The notes below the pieces were generated by a model that was not told the DNA's origin, searched no databases, and was given only the letters and a program-made list of their open reading frames with translations. From NCBI GenBank assembly GCA_903929755.1, contig CAIYVZ010000061.1, positions 1 through 64,000 of the forward strand: 64,000 nt of DNA. Reading direction: 5' to 3'. This DNA comes from an uncultured Acidobacteriia bacterium. GTDB lineage: Bacteria; Acidobacteriota; Terriglobia; Bryobacterales; Bryobacteraceae. Made by a program: the position numbers and the translations under genes. Shown here in pieces: positions 42,363 to 51,580 of the stretch (the stretch's first letter is position 1; each line of letters begins with the position of its first letter).

Positions 42363-43904
42363 ATGAAACCGTTTATTGTTCTGCTCCTCCTCGCCGCCTC
42401 GGCACACTCCGCAACGCTGGACGTTCAGACCGTCGGCGCGAAGGGTGACGGGAAAACGCAGGACCGCGATGCCATCAACAAGGCCATTGAGACGGTGGCG
42501 GCTTCCGGGGGAGGCACGGTTTCCTTTCCCGCGGGCAGGTATCTGACAGGCTCCATCCACCTGCGCAGCAACATCACGCTCCAGCTGGACCGCGGAGCCG
42601 TGATTGAAGCCTCCACCGACCCCGCCGCCTGGGATGCGCCGGAACCGAACGAGAGCAATGGGTATCAGGATGCCGGCCACTCCCACTGGCACAATGCGCT
42701 GATCTGGGGCGAGAACCTGGAGAACGTCGCCATCATCGGCGGCGGGCGGCTGGACGGGACCAAGGGTCTGACGCGCGGGGAGCGCGGGAACGACAAAGCG
42801 ATTGCGCTGAAACTGAGCCACAACGTGACGCTGCGGGATTTCTCGATTCTGAATGGCGGACACTTCGCGATTCTGGCCACGGGCGTGGACAACCTGACGC
42901 TCGACAACCTCCTCATCGACACCAATCGCGACGCAGTCGATATCGATTCCTGCCGCAATGTGCGGATCTCGAACTCCAGCTTCAACGCGCCGAACGATGA
43001 CGCCATCACGCTGAAGGGCACCCACGCGCTGGGCTATGCCCGGGCCTCAGAAAACATCACCATCACCAATTCTCTGGTGAGCGGCTATGACGTTGGCTCG
43101 CTTCTGGACGGCACTTTCAAGCGAACGGTGGAGCGCGCTCCGGATCGCGACGGCCCTACAGGAAGGATCAAGATTGGCACCGAATCTGAGGGCGATTTCC
43201 GCAATATTACCATTTCGAACATTGTGTTCGACCGGTCGCGCGGTCTGGCTTTTGAATCGGTGGACGGCTCCAATATTGAGGACGTGACCGTTTCGAACAT
43301 CACGATGCGGCAAGTCTCCAACGCGCCGTTTTTTATACGGCTGGGCAGCCGGATGCGGGCTCCGAAGGATGTGGCGGTGGGCAGCATCCGGCGCATCAGT
43401 ATCTCGGGCGTGAATGTGTTTGACGCCGACCCGCGCTATGCCTCCATCATCAGTGGCATTCCGGGACACGACGTGGAGGATATCCGGTTTTCCAACATCC
43501 GTATCGTCTATCGGGGCGGCCTGTCGCTCGATCAGGTGGCAAAGCAGCCGTCCGATGTGGTGAATACGTTCTTCTTTCGAGCAACCGGTGGTGTTCCGCC
43601 GCGTGAGCCCTTCGCCACGCCGGAGCGCGAGAAGGAATACCCGGAGCCCTCTATGTTTGGCCTGATTCCTGCGTGGGGACTGTTTATCCGGCACGCGAAG
43701 GGCGTGGAGTTCGAGGGTGTGCAGATGTCCACCATGAAGCCGGACAGCAGGCCTGCAATCGTCATCGATCAGGCGAATGACATCCGCTTTCGCAATGTGA
43801 GGTTGGCAGAACAGCCGGGCAAGGCGGGGTATGTCGCGCTCAACGCGAGCGGGATTCAGGTGGACGGGAAGGCCATCGAGTCAGGGCCACGGCGCGAGTT
43901 CTGA
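42363..43904 (+). CDS. Secreted glycoside hydrolase family 28 (polygalacturonase-like)
   Basis: A 513-residue exported enzyme; the start at 42363 gives a clean signal peptide (MKPFIVLLLLAASAHSA). The parallel beta-helix begins VQTVGAKGDGKTQDRDAINK and SFPAGRYLTGSIHLRSNITL. Family 28 blocks are seen at IDTNRDAVDIDSC, APNDDAITLKGT and TGRIKIGTES, with the acidic pair in NDDA and the RIK element. It should cleave alpha-linked galacturonan or a related pectin-like polymer outside the cell. Confidence 0.88.
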   Translation: MKPFIVLLLLAASAHSATLDVQTVGAKGDGKTQDRDAINKAIETVAASGGGTVSFPAGRYLTGSIHLRSNITLQLDRGAVIEASTDPAAWDAPEPNESNGYQDAGHSHWHNALIWGENLENVAIIGGGRLDGTKGLTRGERGNDKAIALKLSHNVTLRDFSILNGGHFAILATGVDNLTLDNLLIDTNRDAVDIDSCRNVRISNSSFNAPNDDAITLKGTHALGYARASENITITNSLVSGYDVGSLLDGTFKRTVERAPDRDGPTGRIKIGTESEGDFRNITISNIVFDRSRGLAFESVDGSNIEDVTVSNITMRQVSNAPFFIRLGSRMRAPKDVAVGSIRRISISGVNVFDADPRYASIISGIPGHDVEDIRFSNIRIVYRGGLSLDQVAKQPSDVVNTFFFRATGGVPPREPFATPEREKEYPEPSMFGLIPAWGLFIRHAKGVEFEGVQMSTMKPDSRPAIVIDQANDIRFRNVRLAEQPGKAGYVALNASGIQVDGKAIESGPRREF

Positions 43905-43910
43905 AAGGCC

Positions 43911-45761
43911 TCACTTTTTGATCTGGTTCAAAAAGACGAAGGCACCCTTGCGCTGGGCGGTGAGGACATCGGGCTTGCCGTCTCCGTTCATATCCACCAC
44001 GGCAATTTGCGTCCCCACGGCGGAGAAGTTGTTGATCATGCGCGGAAACCACTCCACCTTGCCGCCTTTTCGGGACAGCTTGAACCAGTACATGACGGCG
44101 GGCTGATCCAGGTCGTTTTCCGGGTACTCAATCCCGTGAGACCACCAGCGCTTGCCGGTGACGATATCCTTCAGGCCATCGCCATCCATATCCACCAGCG
44201 CGATGGCGTGCAGCTCTGAGAACGCGACGCTTTTGTCGGTTTCCTCCCAGCTCTTGCGCTCGTCGGCGGATGCGGTGTCGGCATCCATGATCATGTGGGT
44301 GATGAACGAGATTGTGCCGTCCGCAGCCTTCTTTTGCTCAAACCAGGCGAGGCCGGGGCCATGCGAGAACATGCTGCTGATCACGTCCGGCAGGCCATCG
44401 CCATTCACATCGTACGCGTAGATATCGGAGCCGCGCACGAAGGGGTCCGTGCCACGTCCGAAGGGAACGGTGTGGAATTCCCAGGTGCCACTGGCCGCAC
44501 CGGCGGCGGGCTGCTGAAACCACCCCGCGCCGCAGAGAATATCCACGCGCCCATCGCCGTTGATATCGGCCGCGCCCATCCCGTGGCCACCCCACGAGCC
44601 CTTGGTGGAGACGGCGTGGAAGACCCAGGGTTTGGTCGGGTCAGCCGGATCGGGCTTCGCGTAGCCGAGAACACGGTCGGGGTCGCGGCCATGCGTGAGC
44701 AGCAGTTCGGGCTTGCCGTCCCCGTCCACATCGATCAGTTGTGTGGTTTCGGAAGAGACGTCCTTCGCCACCTCGTACTCGTCCCAATGGCGCGATTCAC
44801 CTCTTGGGTTGATGTAGAGGTAGGCGCCCTGGAAGTTGATTTTCAGGTTGTCGGGCCAGCCATCGCCATTGAAATCATACACATAGTTCAGGAAAGAGTC
44901 GGTATAGGTGCCGTGCTGGCCGGGGCCCCCGAAGTTGTAGGTCTGCGGGGGGTAGATTTCGAGGGTGCGGCGGAAGTCGGGGCCAAGGTAGGCGAAAGGT
45001 CCGGAGACCACGTCCATCACGCCGTCATGATTCACATCTCCGACGGCGATGCCCTCGGCGTAAAAACGATCAGTCAGCTGGATCTTTTTGAAGTCCGCGC
45101 TGGTGATTTCAGCAGGCAGACCCATGGTTGGCCGGGTGAGATCGGTCAGCATCAGGTCTTTGAACTTCGCCTCGCCGCCCGCAATCCGCAGGGCGATTTG
45201 GCCATAACGGGGACCTTCATCCTTTGGTGCGACGCCGCCACCCTTCGGCGGGTCCGCGAGGATTTCGGCCCGAACGGTCATCCGAAGCTGCTTCCAGCCG
45301 TTGCCCGCATCAGTGACGGTGGCGAAACTGTTGCGCGCCTTCGGAGCAGCCAGGAACTTGCGGTCCGTGAGGTTCCCGTTGGCATCCAGCGCGGCCCGAT
45401 AAACCGTCTGCGCATCTTTGCCGCCCAGCGGCACGTAGATGCCGGTGGCTCCGGACTTGCGCAGGATCAGGCCGGCGTCGCAGCCATCGCACTGGTAATT
45501 GAATCGCAGGATGAAATCTTCATAGCCCCGATCGAGCGTGAGCCAGCCTGCCCCGCCCTTGGCGGACGCGGCGATAGCCCCACCGGTCGCGCGCCAGTCG
45601 GCGGTGCCGGAAGTCTTCCAGCCATTCAGATTCGTGCCATTGAAGAGGGTCCGGGTATCGGCGTGATCGGCGGCGGGGAGCAGCAGGACGAGTGAGCCTG
45701 CAAGAATTGCACCTGAGCGAAAAACTCTGTTTGCGCGTGTCATAAGTCGGATCGGAATCAA
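43911..45761 (-). CDS. Secreted FG-GAP/VCBS repeat protein, second copy of the type
   Basis: A 616-residue exported protein built like the one at 22547-24499. Residues 35-200 are a DUF1080-like domain (FNGTNLNGWKTSGTADWRAT; CDGCDAGLILRKSG). Residues 225-610 are FG-GAP repeats (DVNHDGVMDVVSGPF, DFNGDGWPDNLKINF, DVDGDGKPELLLTHG, DINGDGRVDILCGAGWF, DVNGDGLPDVISS, DMDGDGLKDIVTGKRW, DMNGDGKPDVLTAQR). The two share the blade order and phrases such as GPFAYLGP/GPFYYLGP and YINPRGESRHWD/YINPKGESRRWD. It lies opposite the GH28 gene, tail to tail, suggesting carbohydrate work. Confidence 0.82.
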   Translation of the reverse strand: MIPIRLMTRANRVFRSGAILAGSLVLLLPAADHADTRTLFNGTNLNGWKTSGTADWRATGGAIAASAKGGAGWLTLDRGYEDFILRFNYQCDGCDAGLILRKSGATGIYVPLGGKDAQTVYRAALDANGNLTDRKFLAAPKARNSFATVTDAGNGWKQLRMTVRAEILADPPKGGGVAPKDEGPRYGQIALRIAGGEAKFKDLMLTDLTRPTMGLPAEITSADFKKIQLTDRFYAEGIAVGDVNHDGVMDVVSGPFAYLGPDFRRTLEIYPPQTYNFGGPGQHGTYTDSFLNYVYDFNGDGWPDNLKINFQGAYLYINPRGESRHWDEYEVAKDVSSETTQLIDVDGDGKPELLLTHGRDPDRVLGYAKPDPADPTKPWVFHAVSTKGSWGGHGMGAADINGDGRVDILCGAGWFQQPAAGAASGTWEFHTVPFGRGTDPFVRGSDIYAYDVNGDGLPDVISSMFSHGPGLAWFEQKKAADGTISFITHMIMDADTASADERKSWEETDKSVAFSELHAIALVDMDGDGLKDIVTGKRWWSHGIEYPENDLDQPAVMYWFKLSRKGGKVEWFPRMINNFSAVGTQIAVVDMNGDGKPDVLTAQRKGAFVFLNQIKK

Positions 45762-45849
45762 TATATAACGTTTTAGATTTTGGTGCGCGGTGGCAAACCT
45801 TACAAAAGTATGACGCTCCGCCCCCCCTCAGCGGTGCCATAGTCAAGGC

Positions 45850-47280
45850 ATGAGTCTCCCTGCTACAGGTTTGCCAAAAATCATTCAAGGCGGTATGGGT
45901 GTTGGAGTTTCAAATTGGCGTTTGGCGCGCGCGGTTTCAAAAACCGGCCAGCTGGGCGTAGTTTCAGGTACGGCGCTCGATCAGGTGCTTGCCCGCCGCC
46001 TGCAGGATGGCGACCCGGACGGCGACATCCGGCGCGCCCTGAACGCGTTCCCGGTTCCTGAGATGGCGGACCGGATCTGGAACGAGCTCTATATCCCGGA
46101 CGGGAAGTCCGCCACGGCTTCGTATAAACAACTGCCCATGCCCACGCGCGATGCCTCGCGGGAGACGCTGGAGCTTTATATCGTCAGCAACTTCGTGGAA
46201 GTTTGGCTGGCACGGGAAGGTCATTCGAACCCCGTCGGCATTAATTATCTGGAGAAACTACAGATTCCTCATCTCGCTTCCATCTATGGCGCGATGCTGG
46301 CAGGTGTGGGGTATGTGCTGATGGGCGCGGGGATTCCGTCGCGCATTCCCGGCGTTTTGGACCATTTCGTGAACCACGAACCGGCCGATTATCCTCTGCA
46401 GGTAAGTGGCGCGACCGAGGCTGATGACACGCTGCTGACCTTCGACCCCCTCGATTTCGTCCCCGCTGGCCTCCCCCCTCTCAAACGGCCGCGTTTTCTG
46501 GCCATCATCGCCTCCAACGTTCTGGCGGTTAGCCTGTTGCGCCGTTCGAATGGGAAGGTGGATGGCTTTGTGGTTGAGGGCGCCGTGGCTGGGGGGCATA
46601 ATGCCCCTCCCCGCGGGCAGCTACAGCTAAGCGAGGTCGGCGAGCCCATTTACACGGAGCGCGACGTGGTGGATCTGGCCAAACTGCGGACCCTGGGCGT
46701 ACCTTTCTGGCTGGCTGGCGGCTATGGGTCCCCGGGCAAGCTGCAGGAGGCGCTGAATGAGGGAGCAGCGGGCATTCAGGTGGGTACCGCTTTTGCGTTC
46801 TGTGAGGAATCCGGCCTGCGCCCCGATTTCCGGCAGCAGGTTCTGGGCCAGGTTCGCAGCGGCGACGCGAGGATCTTCACTGATCCGTTCGCCTCACCCA
46901 CCGGCTTTCCGTTCAAGGTGGCCATTCTTCCTGGCACCGCTTCCGAAAGTTCCGTCTACAGCTCGCGCCCCCGCGTCTGCGACCTTGGCTACCTCCGCGA
47001 GGCCTACAAAACTGAATCCGGCAAGATCGGCTATCGTTGCCCCGGCGAACCCGTATCGGTATACGAGGCCAAGGGGGGGAAGACCGAAAATGCATGGGGC
47101 CGGAAGTGCCTTTGCAACGGTTTGATGGCGAATATCGGGCTGCAGCAGGTACGCGCCGGGAAGCATGTGGAACCTGGGTTGCTGACTGCGGGAGACGACC
47201 TGGTTGCTCTCGAAACCTTCCTGCCGATGCATGGCGTGGATTACACGGCAGCCGACGTCATTCATCGCCTGACCCGGTAA
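45850..47280 (+). CDS. Nitronate monooxygenase/2-nitropropane dioxygenase-like
   Basis: A 476-residue FMN enzyme, longer than the usual 320-380. The start KIIQGGMGVGVSNWRLARAV, the middle DGFVVEGAVAGGHNAPPRG with the catalytic-region His, and WLAGGYGSPGKLQEALNEGA followed by GIQVGTAFAFCEESG match the NMO/PfaD-type TIM barrel. The C-terminal 110 residues carry several cysteines (RVCDLGYL, YRCPGE, GRKCLCNG). The protein may be an enoyl-reductase-like or nitronate-oxidising enzyme; the sequence does not decide. Confidence 0.85.
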   Translation: MSLPATGLPKIIQGGMGVGVSNWRLARAVSKTGQLGVVSGTALDQVLARRLQDGDPDGDIRRALNAFPVPEMADRIWNELYIPDGKSATASYKQLPMPTRDASRETLELYIVSNFVEVWLAREGHSNPVGINYLEKLQIPHLASIYGAMLAGVGYVLMGAGIPSRIPGVLDHFVNHEPADYPLQVSGATEADDTLLTFDPLDFVPAGLPPLKRPRFLAIIASNVLAVSLLRRSNGKVDGFVVEGAVAGGHNAPPRGQLQLSEVGEPIYTERDVVDLAKLRTLGVPFWLAGGYGSPGKLQEALNEGAAGIQVGTAFAFCEESGLRPDFRQQVLGQVRSGDARIFTDPFASPTGFPFKVAILPGTASESSVYSSRPRVCDLGYLREAYKTESGKIGYRCPGEPVSVYEAKGGKTENAWGRKCLCNGLMANIGLQQVRAGKHVEPGLLTAGDDLVALETFLPMHGVDYTAADVIHRLTR

Positions 47281-47308
47281 GACCCACAAGGGGAGTAGGA
47301 TAGCTCTG

Positions 47309-47920
47309 ATGCGACTTTTGCTCCCCTGCCTTCTCTTCGCCACCACCCTTTTTGCGCAAACGGCCCGGATGCCCCAGCTGAAACTGGAGGACACGGCGGG
47401 CGACCAGCGTGCGCTCGCCGAGCAGATGATGAAGCAGACCCGCTCCGGCCTGACCGGGCCCTTCAACCCGATGCTGCGGAGCCCGGAAATGTCGAAGCCC
47501 CTGATGGACCTCTACCTGTATCTCCGGTACAAGACCGCCCTGCCCCGGGGCCTGGTGGAATTGGCTATTCTGATCACCGGACGGGAGTGGAACGCTGGCT
47601 TCGAGTGGTTCATGCACTACCCGATCGCGAAGACGGAAGGGTTATCGGACGACCTGCTGAAGCAGCTTCGGGATGGCGGCAAACCTGCCCCGATGAAGCC
47701 CGAAGAGGCGGTGGTTTACGACTTCGCAACCGAACTCCTCCGCACCCATAACGTCAGTGACGCCACGTACCAGAAAGCGCTCACGCTCTTTGGGGAGAAG
47801 AACCTGGTGGATCTGACGTCGCTGATTGCGACCTATTCCAGCTACGCCGCACTGCTGAACGTCAACAAACTGCTGATACCCGCCGGTGGCGTGCCCATGC
47901 AGTACTTCCCGGCGAAATAG
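47309..47920 (+). CDS. Carboxymuconolactone decarboxylase-like secreted protein
   Basis: A 203-residue protein with a signal peptide (residues 1-16, MRLLLPCLLFATTLFA). The helical core includes YLRYKTALPRGLVELAILIT and REWNAGFEWFMHYPIAKTEG, the carboxymuconolactone decarboxylase/AhpD fold with a His in the active region. The usual AhpD CxxC pair is absent, so peroxidase activity is unlikely. It is 28 bases after the nitronate monooxygenase gene. Confidence 0.8.
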   Translation: MRLLLPCLLFATTLFAQTARMPQLKLEDTAGDQRALAEQMMKQTRSGLTGPFNPMLRSPEMSKPLMDLYLYLRYKTALPRGLVELAILITGREWNAGFEWFMHYPIAKTEGLSDDLLKQLRDGGKPAPMKPEEAVVYDFATELLRTHNVSDATYQKALTLFGEKNLVDLTSLIATYSSYAALLNVNKLLIPAGGVPMQYFPAK

Positions 47921-49597
47921 CTACTCCGGCAACCCAAAAACGAAGAGGCTCAGCCCGGCCATCACCGCCACATACTGCTTGCCGCCTGCTTCGAACGTCA
48001 TGGGGCTGTTCAGCATCTGCGCGCCCAGATTGCGCTTCCACAGCAGTTCCCCGGTCCGGGCGTTCAGAACCTGCATGTACCCCTCGCGGCCCCCGGTGAA
48101 CAGCAGATCGGACGCCGTCGTCACCGCACCCACGTCGGTCACGTCCGTCATTTTGAACTTCCACTTCGCCTCGCCCGTTGCGGGGTCCAACGCCACCATG
48201 GCGCCGTGACCGGCCGCCTCCGTCCAGTCGTTGATGGGACCGCGCCGCAGATTTGGCACGCCCGCCGCGTTTGGAATCCCCTTCTTCGGGTCATCCACAG
48301 AAGGTACGAACGGCCCAAAACCACCGCCGCCGAAGCCAGTCCCTTCCTTGTAGACAACCGGAATCTGCGTAAACAGGATCCCCTGCTCCTCCCAAATCGA
48401 GAAGTACATCAGCCCCGTTCGTGGACTGAATGACGGCGAATACCAGTTGGTGCCGCCCTGCAGCCCCGGATAGGTTGGCAGACCCTGCGGCTGCGGCGTC
48501 TGAATCGGTCTCCCGTTCGCGTCAAAACCACTCATCCAGTTGACCTTCACAAATGGCTTCCCCAGCAGGAACTTGCCGGTGGTGCGGTCCAGTACATAGA
48601 AATTCCCGTTGCGATTGGCCCACAGCATCGCCTTCACGGGCTTGCCCTGAAACTGAATATCGGCCAGCACTGGAACCTGCACGGCGTCATAGTCGTAACG
48701 GTCGCCGGGCGTGAACTGATAGTGCCAGCGAAGTTTACCGGTGTCGGTGTCGAGCGCCACTACCGAAGCCGTGTAGAGATTGTCGCCGGGGCGCTGCGTC
48801 GGGTTGTAGTCCGGCCCGGCGTTGCCTGTGCCCCAATAGGTCAGGTTCGTGGCGGGGTCATAAGATCCGGTTACCCACACCGACCCTCCGCCGTGCTTCC
48901 AGGCGTCGGGGTCGCAGTAGTCTTTGGAACCGGAGGGCGAATCCGGAGGGCAGGGCAGCCAGGTTTCATGGCCAGGTTCGCCGGGCCCCGGCACCGTGTA
49001 GAAGCGCCATAGCTCTTTACCGGTCTCCGCACTGTACGCGGCAATAAAGCCGCGAACGCCCCACTCGCCGCCCCCAACGCCAACAATCACTTTGTCCTTC
49101 ACCACCAATGGGGCCACGGTAATGGAATACCCGGCCTTCGCTTCGGCGACGCGCGTTTTCCAAAGCAGATGCCCGTTGTGCCGGTCAATCGCCACCAGAC
49201 TCGCGTCCAGGGTGCCCATAAACAGCGAATCACCCAGCACGCCCAGGCCGCGATTATTCGCGCCACAACAGACGCGCGGGTCTTCCTGATTGTTATACCG
49301 ATAGCTCCAGAACACGCGACCGGTAGCGGCATCCAAAGCCACCACGTCATTCGGCCTCTGCGTGATGTACATCACGCCATCCAGCACCAGCGGAGTCGCC
49401 TCCCAGCTCCCCGCCACGGGCGACTGGTATACCCACGAAAGCGCCAGGTTCTTCACGTTCGCCGGAGTAATCTTCGCCAGCGTGCTGTAGCGGTGACTCG
49501 CATGGTCGCCGTTGTACGTTGTCCAGTTGGCACTTTGCGCCGCCATCCACCCGGCCGCCAGCGCAGTCGCCAATAAATATCGCCGAAGCATCATCAC
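47921..49597 (-). CDS. PQQ-dependent dehydrogenase, lanthanide-type motif
   Basis: A 558-residue periplasmic alcohol dehydrogenase-like eight-bladed propeller. Signal peptide residues 1-22. The adjacent cysteines VCCGANNRG (residues 110-111) form the typical vicinal disulfide near PQQ. The motif TPGDRYDYDAVQ places the catalytic Asp at about 302 and a second Asp two residues later (304). That second Asp marks XoxF-type lanthanide enzymes, whereas calcium MxaF has Ala there. Trp-docking blades (ALDAATGRVFWSYRYN; IDRHNGHLLWKTRVAEA) are visible. It overlaps the cytochrome c gene by four bases (ATGA). Confidence 0.88.
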   Translation of the reverse strand: MMMLRRYLLATALAAGWMAAQSANWTTYNGDHASHRYSTLAKITPANVKNLALSWVYQSPVAGSWEATPLVLDGVMYITQRPNDVVALDAATGRVFWSYRYNNQEDPRVCCGANNRGLGVLGDSLFMGTLDASLVAIDRHNGHLLWKTRVAEAKAGYSITVAPLVVKDKVIVGVGGGEWGVRGFIAAYSAETGKELWRFYTVPGPGEPGHETWLPCPPDSPSGSKDYCDPDAWKHGGGSVWVTGSYDPATNLTYWGTGNAGPDYNPTQRPGDNLYTASVVALDTDTGKLRWHYQFTPGDRYDYDAVQVPVLADIQFQGKPVKAMLWANRNGNFYVLDRTTGKFLLGKPFVKVNWMSGFDANGRPIQTPQPQGLPTYPGLQGGTNWYSPSFSPRTGLMYFSIWEEQGILFTQIPVVYKEGTGFGGGGFGPFVPSVDDPKKGIPNAAGVPNLRRGPINDWTEAAGHGAMVALDPATGEAKWKFKMTDVTDVGAVTTASDLLFTGGREGYMQVLNARTGELLWKRNLGAQMLNSPMTFEAGGKQYVAVMAGLSLFVFGLPE

Positions 49598-50382
49598 AGA
49601 TTCCCTTTCAGCGACAGCATGTAGGCCACCAGATCCGCCAGTTCATCGGGCTTCAGTTCGCCTTTATAGCTCGTCATGGCGGACTTCGTGGAAACCTTGA
49701 ATTCTTTCAGGTTTGCCTTGGAGAATGACTGCAAATGGCCCTCGCCATCCGTCATCTGGACCGTGTACGTGTCCTCATTGAGGCGCCGTCCGTCCACGGC
49801 TTTGCCCTCGCGGGTCACCACGTGTACGGGGCGGTTGATCGGCAGCAGTTGCCCGTTCGGATCCACCAGAACTCTCTCGAAATACCCCGCACTGCGCAGC
49901 GTCCCGATGTCACTCAGATCCGGACCCTTGCGGCTGCCCTTCCCCTTCACGCGATGGCAACTCTGGCATGCGCCCCTGCCCTCAAAGACAGCGCGACCCC
50001 GGTCCGCATCCCCGGGCTTCAGCGCCCCTCGGTCGATTGAGTTCATGTTGCGCAGCCACGCCACCAGCCCGGTCAGATCCGCATTATCAAAGCGAAAGGG
50101 AGGCATGCCCGCCGTGGGAAAGCCATTGGTGATCACCATCTTGAGCTGGCCATCGGTGGTAGCGCTGCGAAACCTTCCGCTCGCCAGATTGACGCCGCTC
50201 ACGCCCGCACCGTTCGCGCCATGGCAACGGTCGCACTGCTCGGCGTACAAGCGCGCGCCATATTCAATATCGGCCCTGGGGTAAGCCTCGGGATGCTCCT
50301 GCATCACGGGTTTTTGGGCAATCGCTGCAAGCGCCAGTCCCAGCGCAGAAGCCCCAAGTTGAAGTATTTTGTTTATCCGCAA
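49594..50382 (-). CDS. Diheme cytochrome c, partner of the PQQ dehydrogenase
   Basis: A 262-residue exported protein with signal peptide (residues 1-22). Two class I heme sites are present: CDRCHGANGAGVSGVNLA near residue 50, with Met in AGMPPFRFDN, and CQSCHRVKGKGSRKGPDLSD near residue 138. It precedes and overlaps the PQQ dehydrogenase gene, so it should be the electron acceptor. No Cys-containing lipobox is present. Confidence 0.9.
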   Translation of the reverse strand: MRINKILQLGASALGLALAAIAQKPVMQEHPEAYPRADIEYGARLYAEQCDRCHGANGAGVSGVNLASGRFRSATTDGQLKMVITNGFPTAGMPPFRFDNADLTGLVAWLRNMNSIDRGALKPGDADRGRAVFEGRGACQSCHRVKGKGSRKGPDLSDIGTLRSAGYFERVLVDPNGQLLPINRPVHVVTREGKAVDGRRLNEDTYTVQMTDGEGHLQSFSKANLKEFKVSTKSAMTSYKGELKPDELADLVAYMLSLKGNL

Positions 50383-50487
50383 GCTGCGGCAAAGTTTATC
50401 AGATTTCGCGCACTGAGGAAGCCGCGAACCCTGAACCCCGGTGGTTCGCTACCGCGGGAACAGGGTTCGCAGAATCATCCTGAACAC

Positions 50488-51519
50488 TTATCTTGCAACG
50501 GTCAGAATTGTGAACGAACCATCTACCAGCGGACCACGGCCGGCACGGCCACCAGGCTGCGCGGGTGCCGGGGCGGGTCCATACTCAGCGCTGATCAGCA
50601 GAATTCGGCCCGTCTTGTTGTCCAGCGCCATCGTCTTCGCGCCCGGCATCGTATCCAAAGTCTGCGCCACGGCGAAACTGGTGGGGCTGGTCTCTTTGAT
50701 GATGGTCAGGGTGCCGTCACCGTTGGAGCTGAACGCTTCCATGGTCTTCGCATTGAAGGCCGCGCCGTCGGTGCCCATGCCGAGAGGCAGAGTGGTCACC
50801 ACTTTGCCGTCGGCCGCGTTTACCACCACCATGTTTTTCGGGTTCCGGCAGGTGGCGAACAACAGGTTGTTCTTCACGTCGATGGCCAGCCCGGCGCACG
50901 TGCCGCCTTTGCCTGCGATGTCGTAATGCGCAGTAACTTTCATGGTCTTCGCATCCACCACAGCGATGTTGTCTTTGTCTTCAACGTCGATGTAAATATG
51001 GCCCTTGCCATCGGTCACAGCCTGTTCCGGGGCACCTTCCAGATCGATGGTGCCGAGGACTGCGCCGTCTTTCGCGTCAAGAACGGTCACGGTGGGAGCG
51101 CGATGGCTCAGGATGTAGATGCGGTCGTTGAACGGATCCCACAGGCTGCCGTCCGGGCCACCTTCCACATCAATCTTCTTGATCACAGCGAGCGTCTTCG
51201 TGTCGAACATCACCACAGGCTTGCTGGTCGTGAAGGCGTGGCCGGACTTGCTGGAAATAGCCACCCCGCGCGCCGCGACATCTTGAATCTCACCTTCCGA
51301 GACCAGCGTATCCAGATTGAAAACGCTGATGCGCGCGCCCATGCCGGAGCGGGCAATGTAGAGCCTGCGACCCGCTTCATCGGCATTGACATAGTCAAAC
51401 CCGCCGGCGCCTCCAACTTTAGTCTTCTTCACAACGGAGTAAGGTCCGGTTGCCTGTGCGTTGGCGGCCACTACGGCGAGCAGGGCAGCGGCGAAAATCG
51501 TAAGGGTACGGCGGTTCAT
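50488..51519 (-). CDS. YncE-like beta-propeller protein
   Basis: A 343-residue exported protein starting at 51519 (MNRRTLTIFAAALLAVVAANA), which has a clear signal peptide. The blades repeat phrases such as FDYVNADEAGRRLYIARSG, VLDAKDGAVLGTIDLEGAPE and VVNAADGKVVTTLPLGMGTD, the YVTN/NHL family of seven-bladed propellers. The end is Ala/Pro/Gly rich. It sits near the PQQ dehydrogenase-cytochrome pair, but a 105-base gap separates them. Function unknown; surface or periplasmic sensor-like proteins are common. Confidence 0.8.
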   Translation of the reverse strand: MNRRTLTIFAAALLAVVAANAQATGPYSVVKKTKVGGAGGFDYVNADEAGRRLYIARSGMGARISVFNLDTLVSEGEIQDVAARGVAISSKSGHAFTTSKPVVMFDTKTLAVIKKIDVEGGPDGSLWDPFNDRIYILSHRAPTVTVLDAKDGAVLGTIDLEGAPEQAVTDGKGHIYIDVEDKDNIAVVDAKTMKVTAHYDIAGKGGTCAGLAIDVKNNLLFATCRNPKNMVVVNAADGKVVTTLPLGMGTDGAAFNAKTMEAFSSNGDGTLTIIKETSPTSFAVAQTLDTMPGAKTMALDNKTGRILLISAEYGPAPAPAQPGGRAGRGPLVDGSFTILTVAR

Positions 51520-51580
51520 TCTATTTCCTTGTCTGTAAGCCACAGTAAGTGGAAGTATACAGTTTTAGGAAGACATCCCG

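Noticed and set aside
44295-45695. 466-residue plus-strand frame opposite the second FG-GAP gene
   Set aside because: The same kind of antisense mirror of repeat-rich coding sequence.
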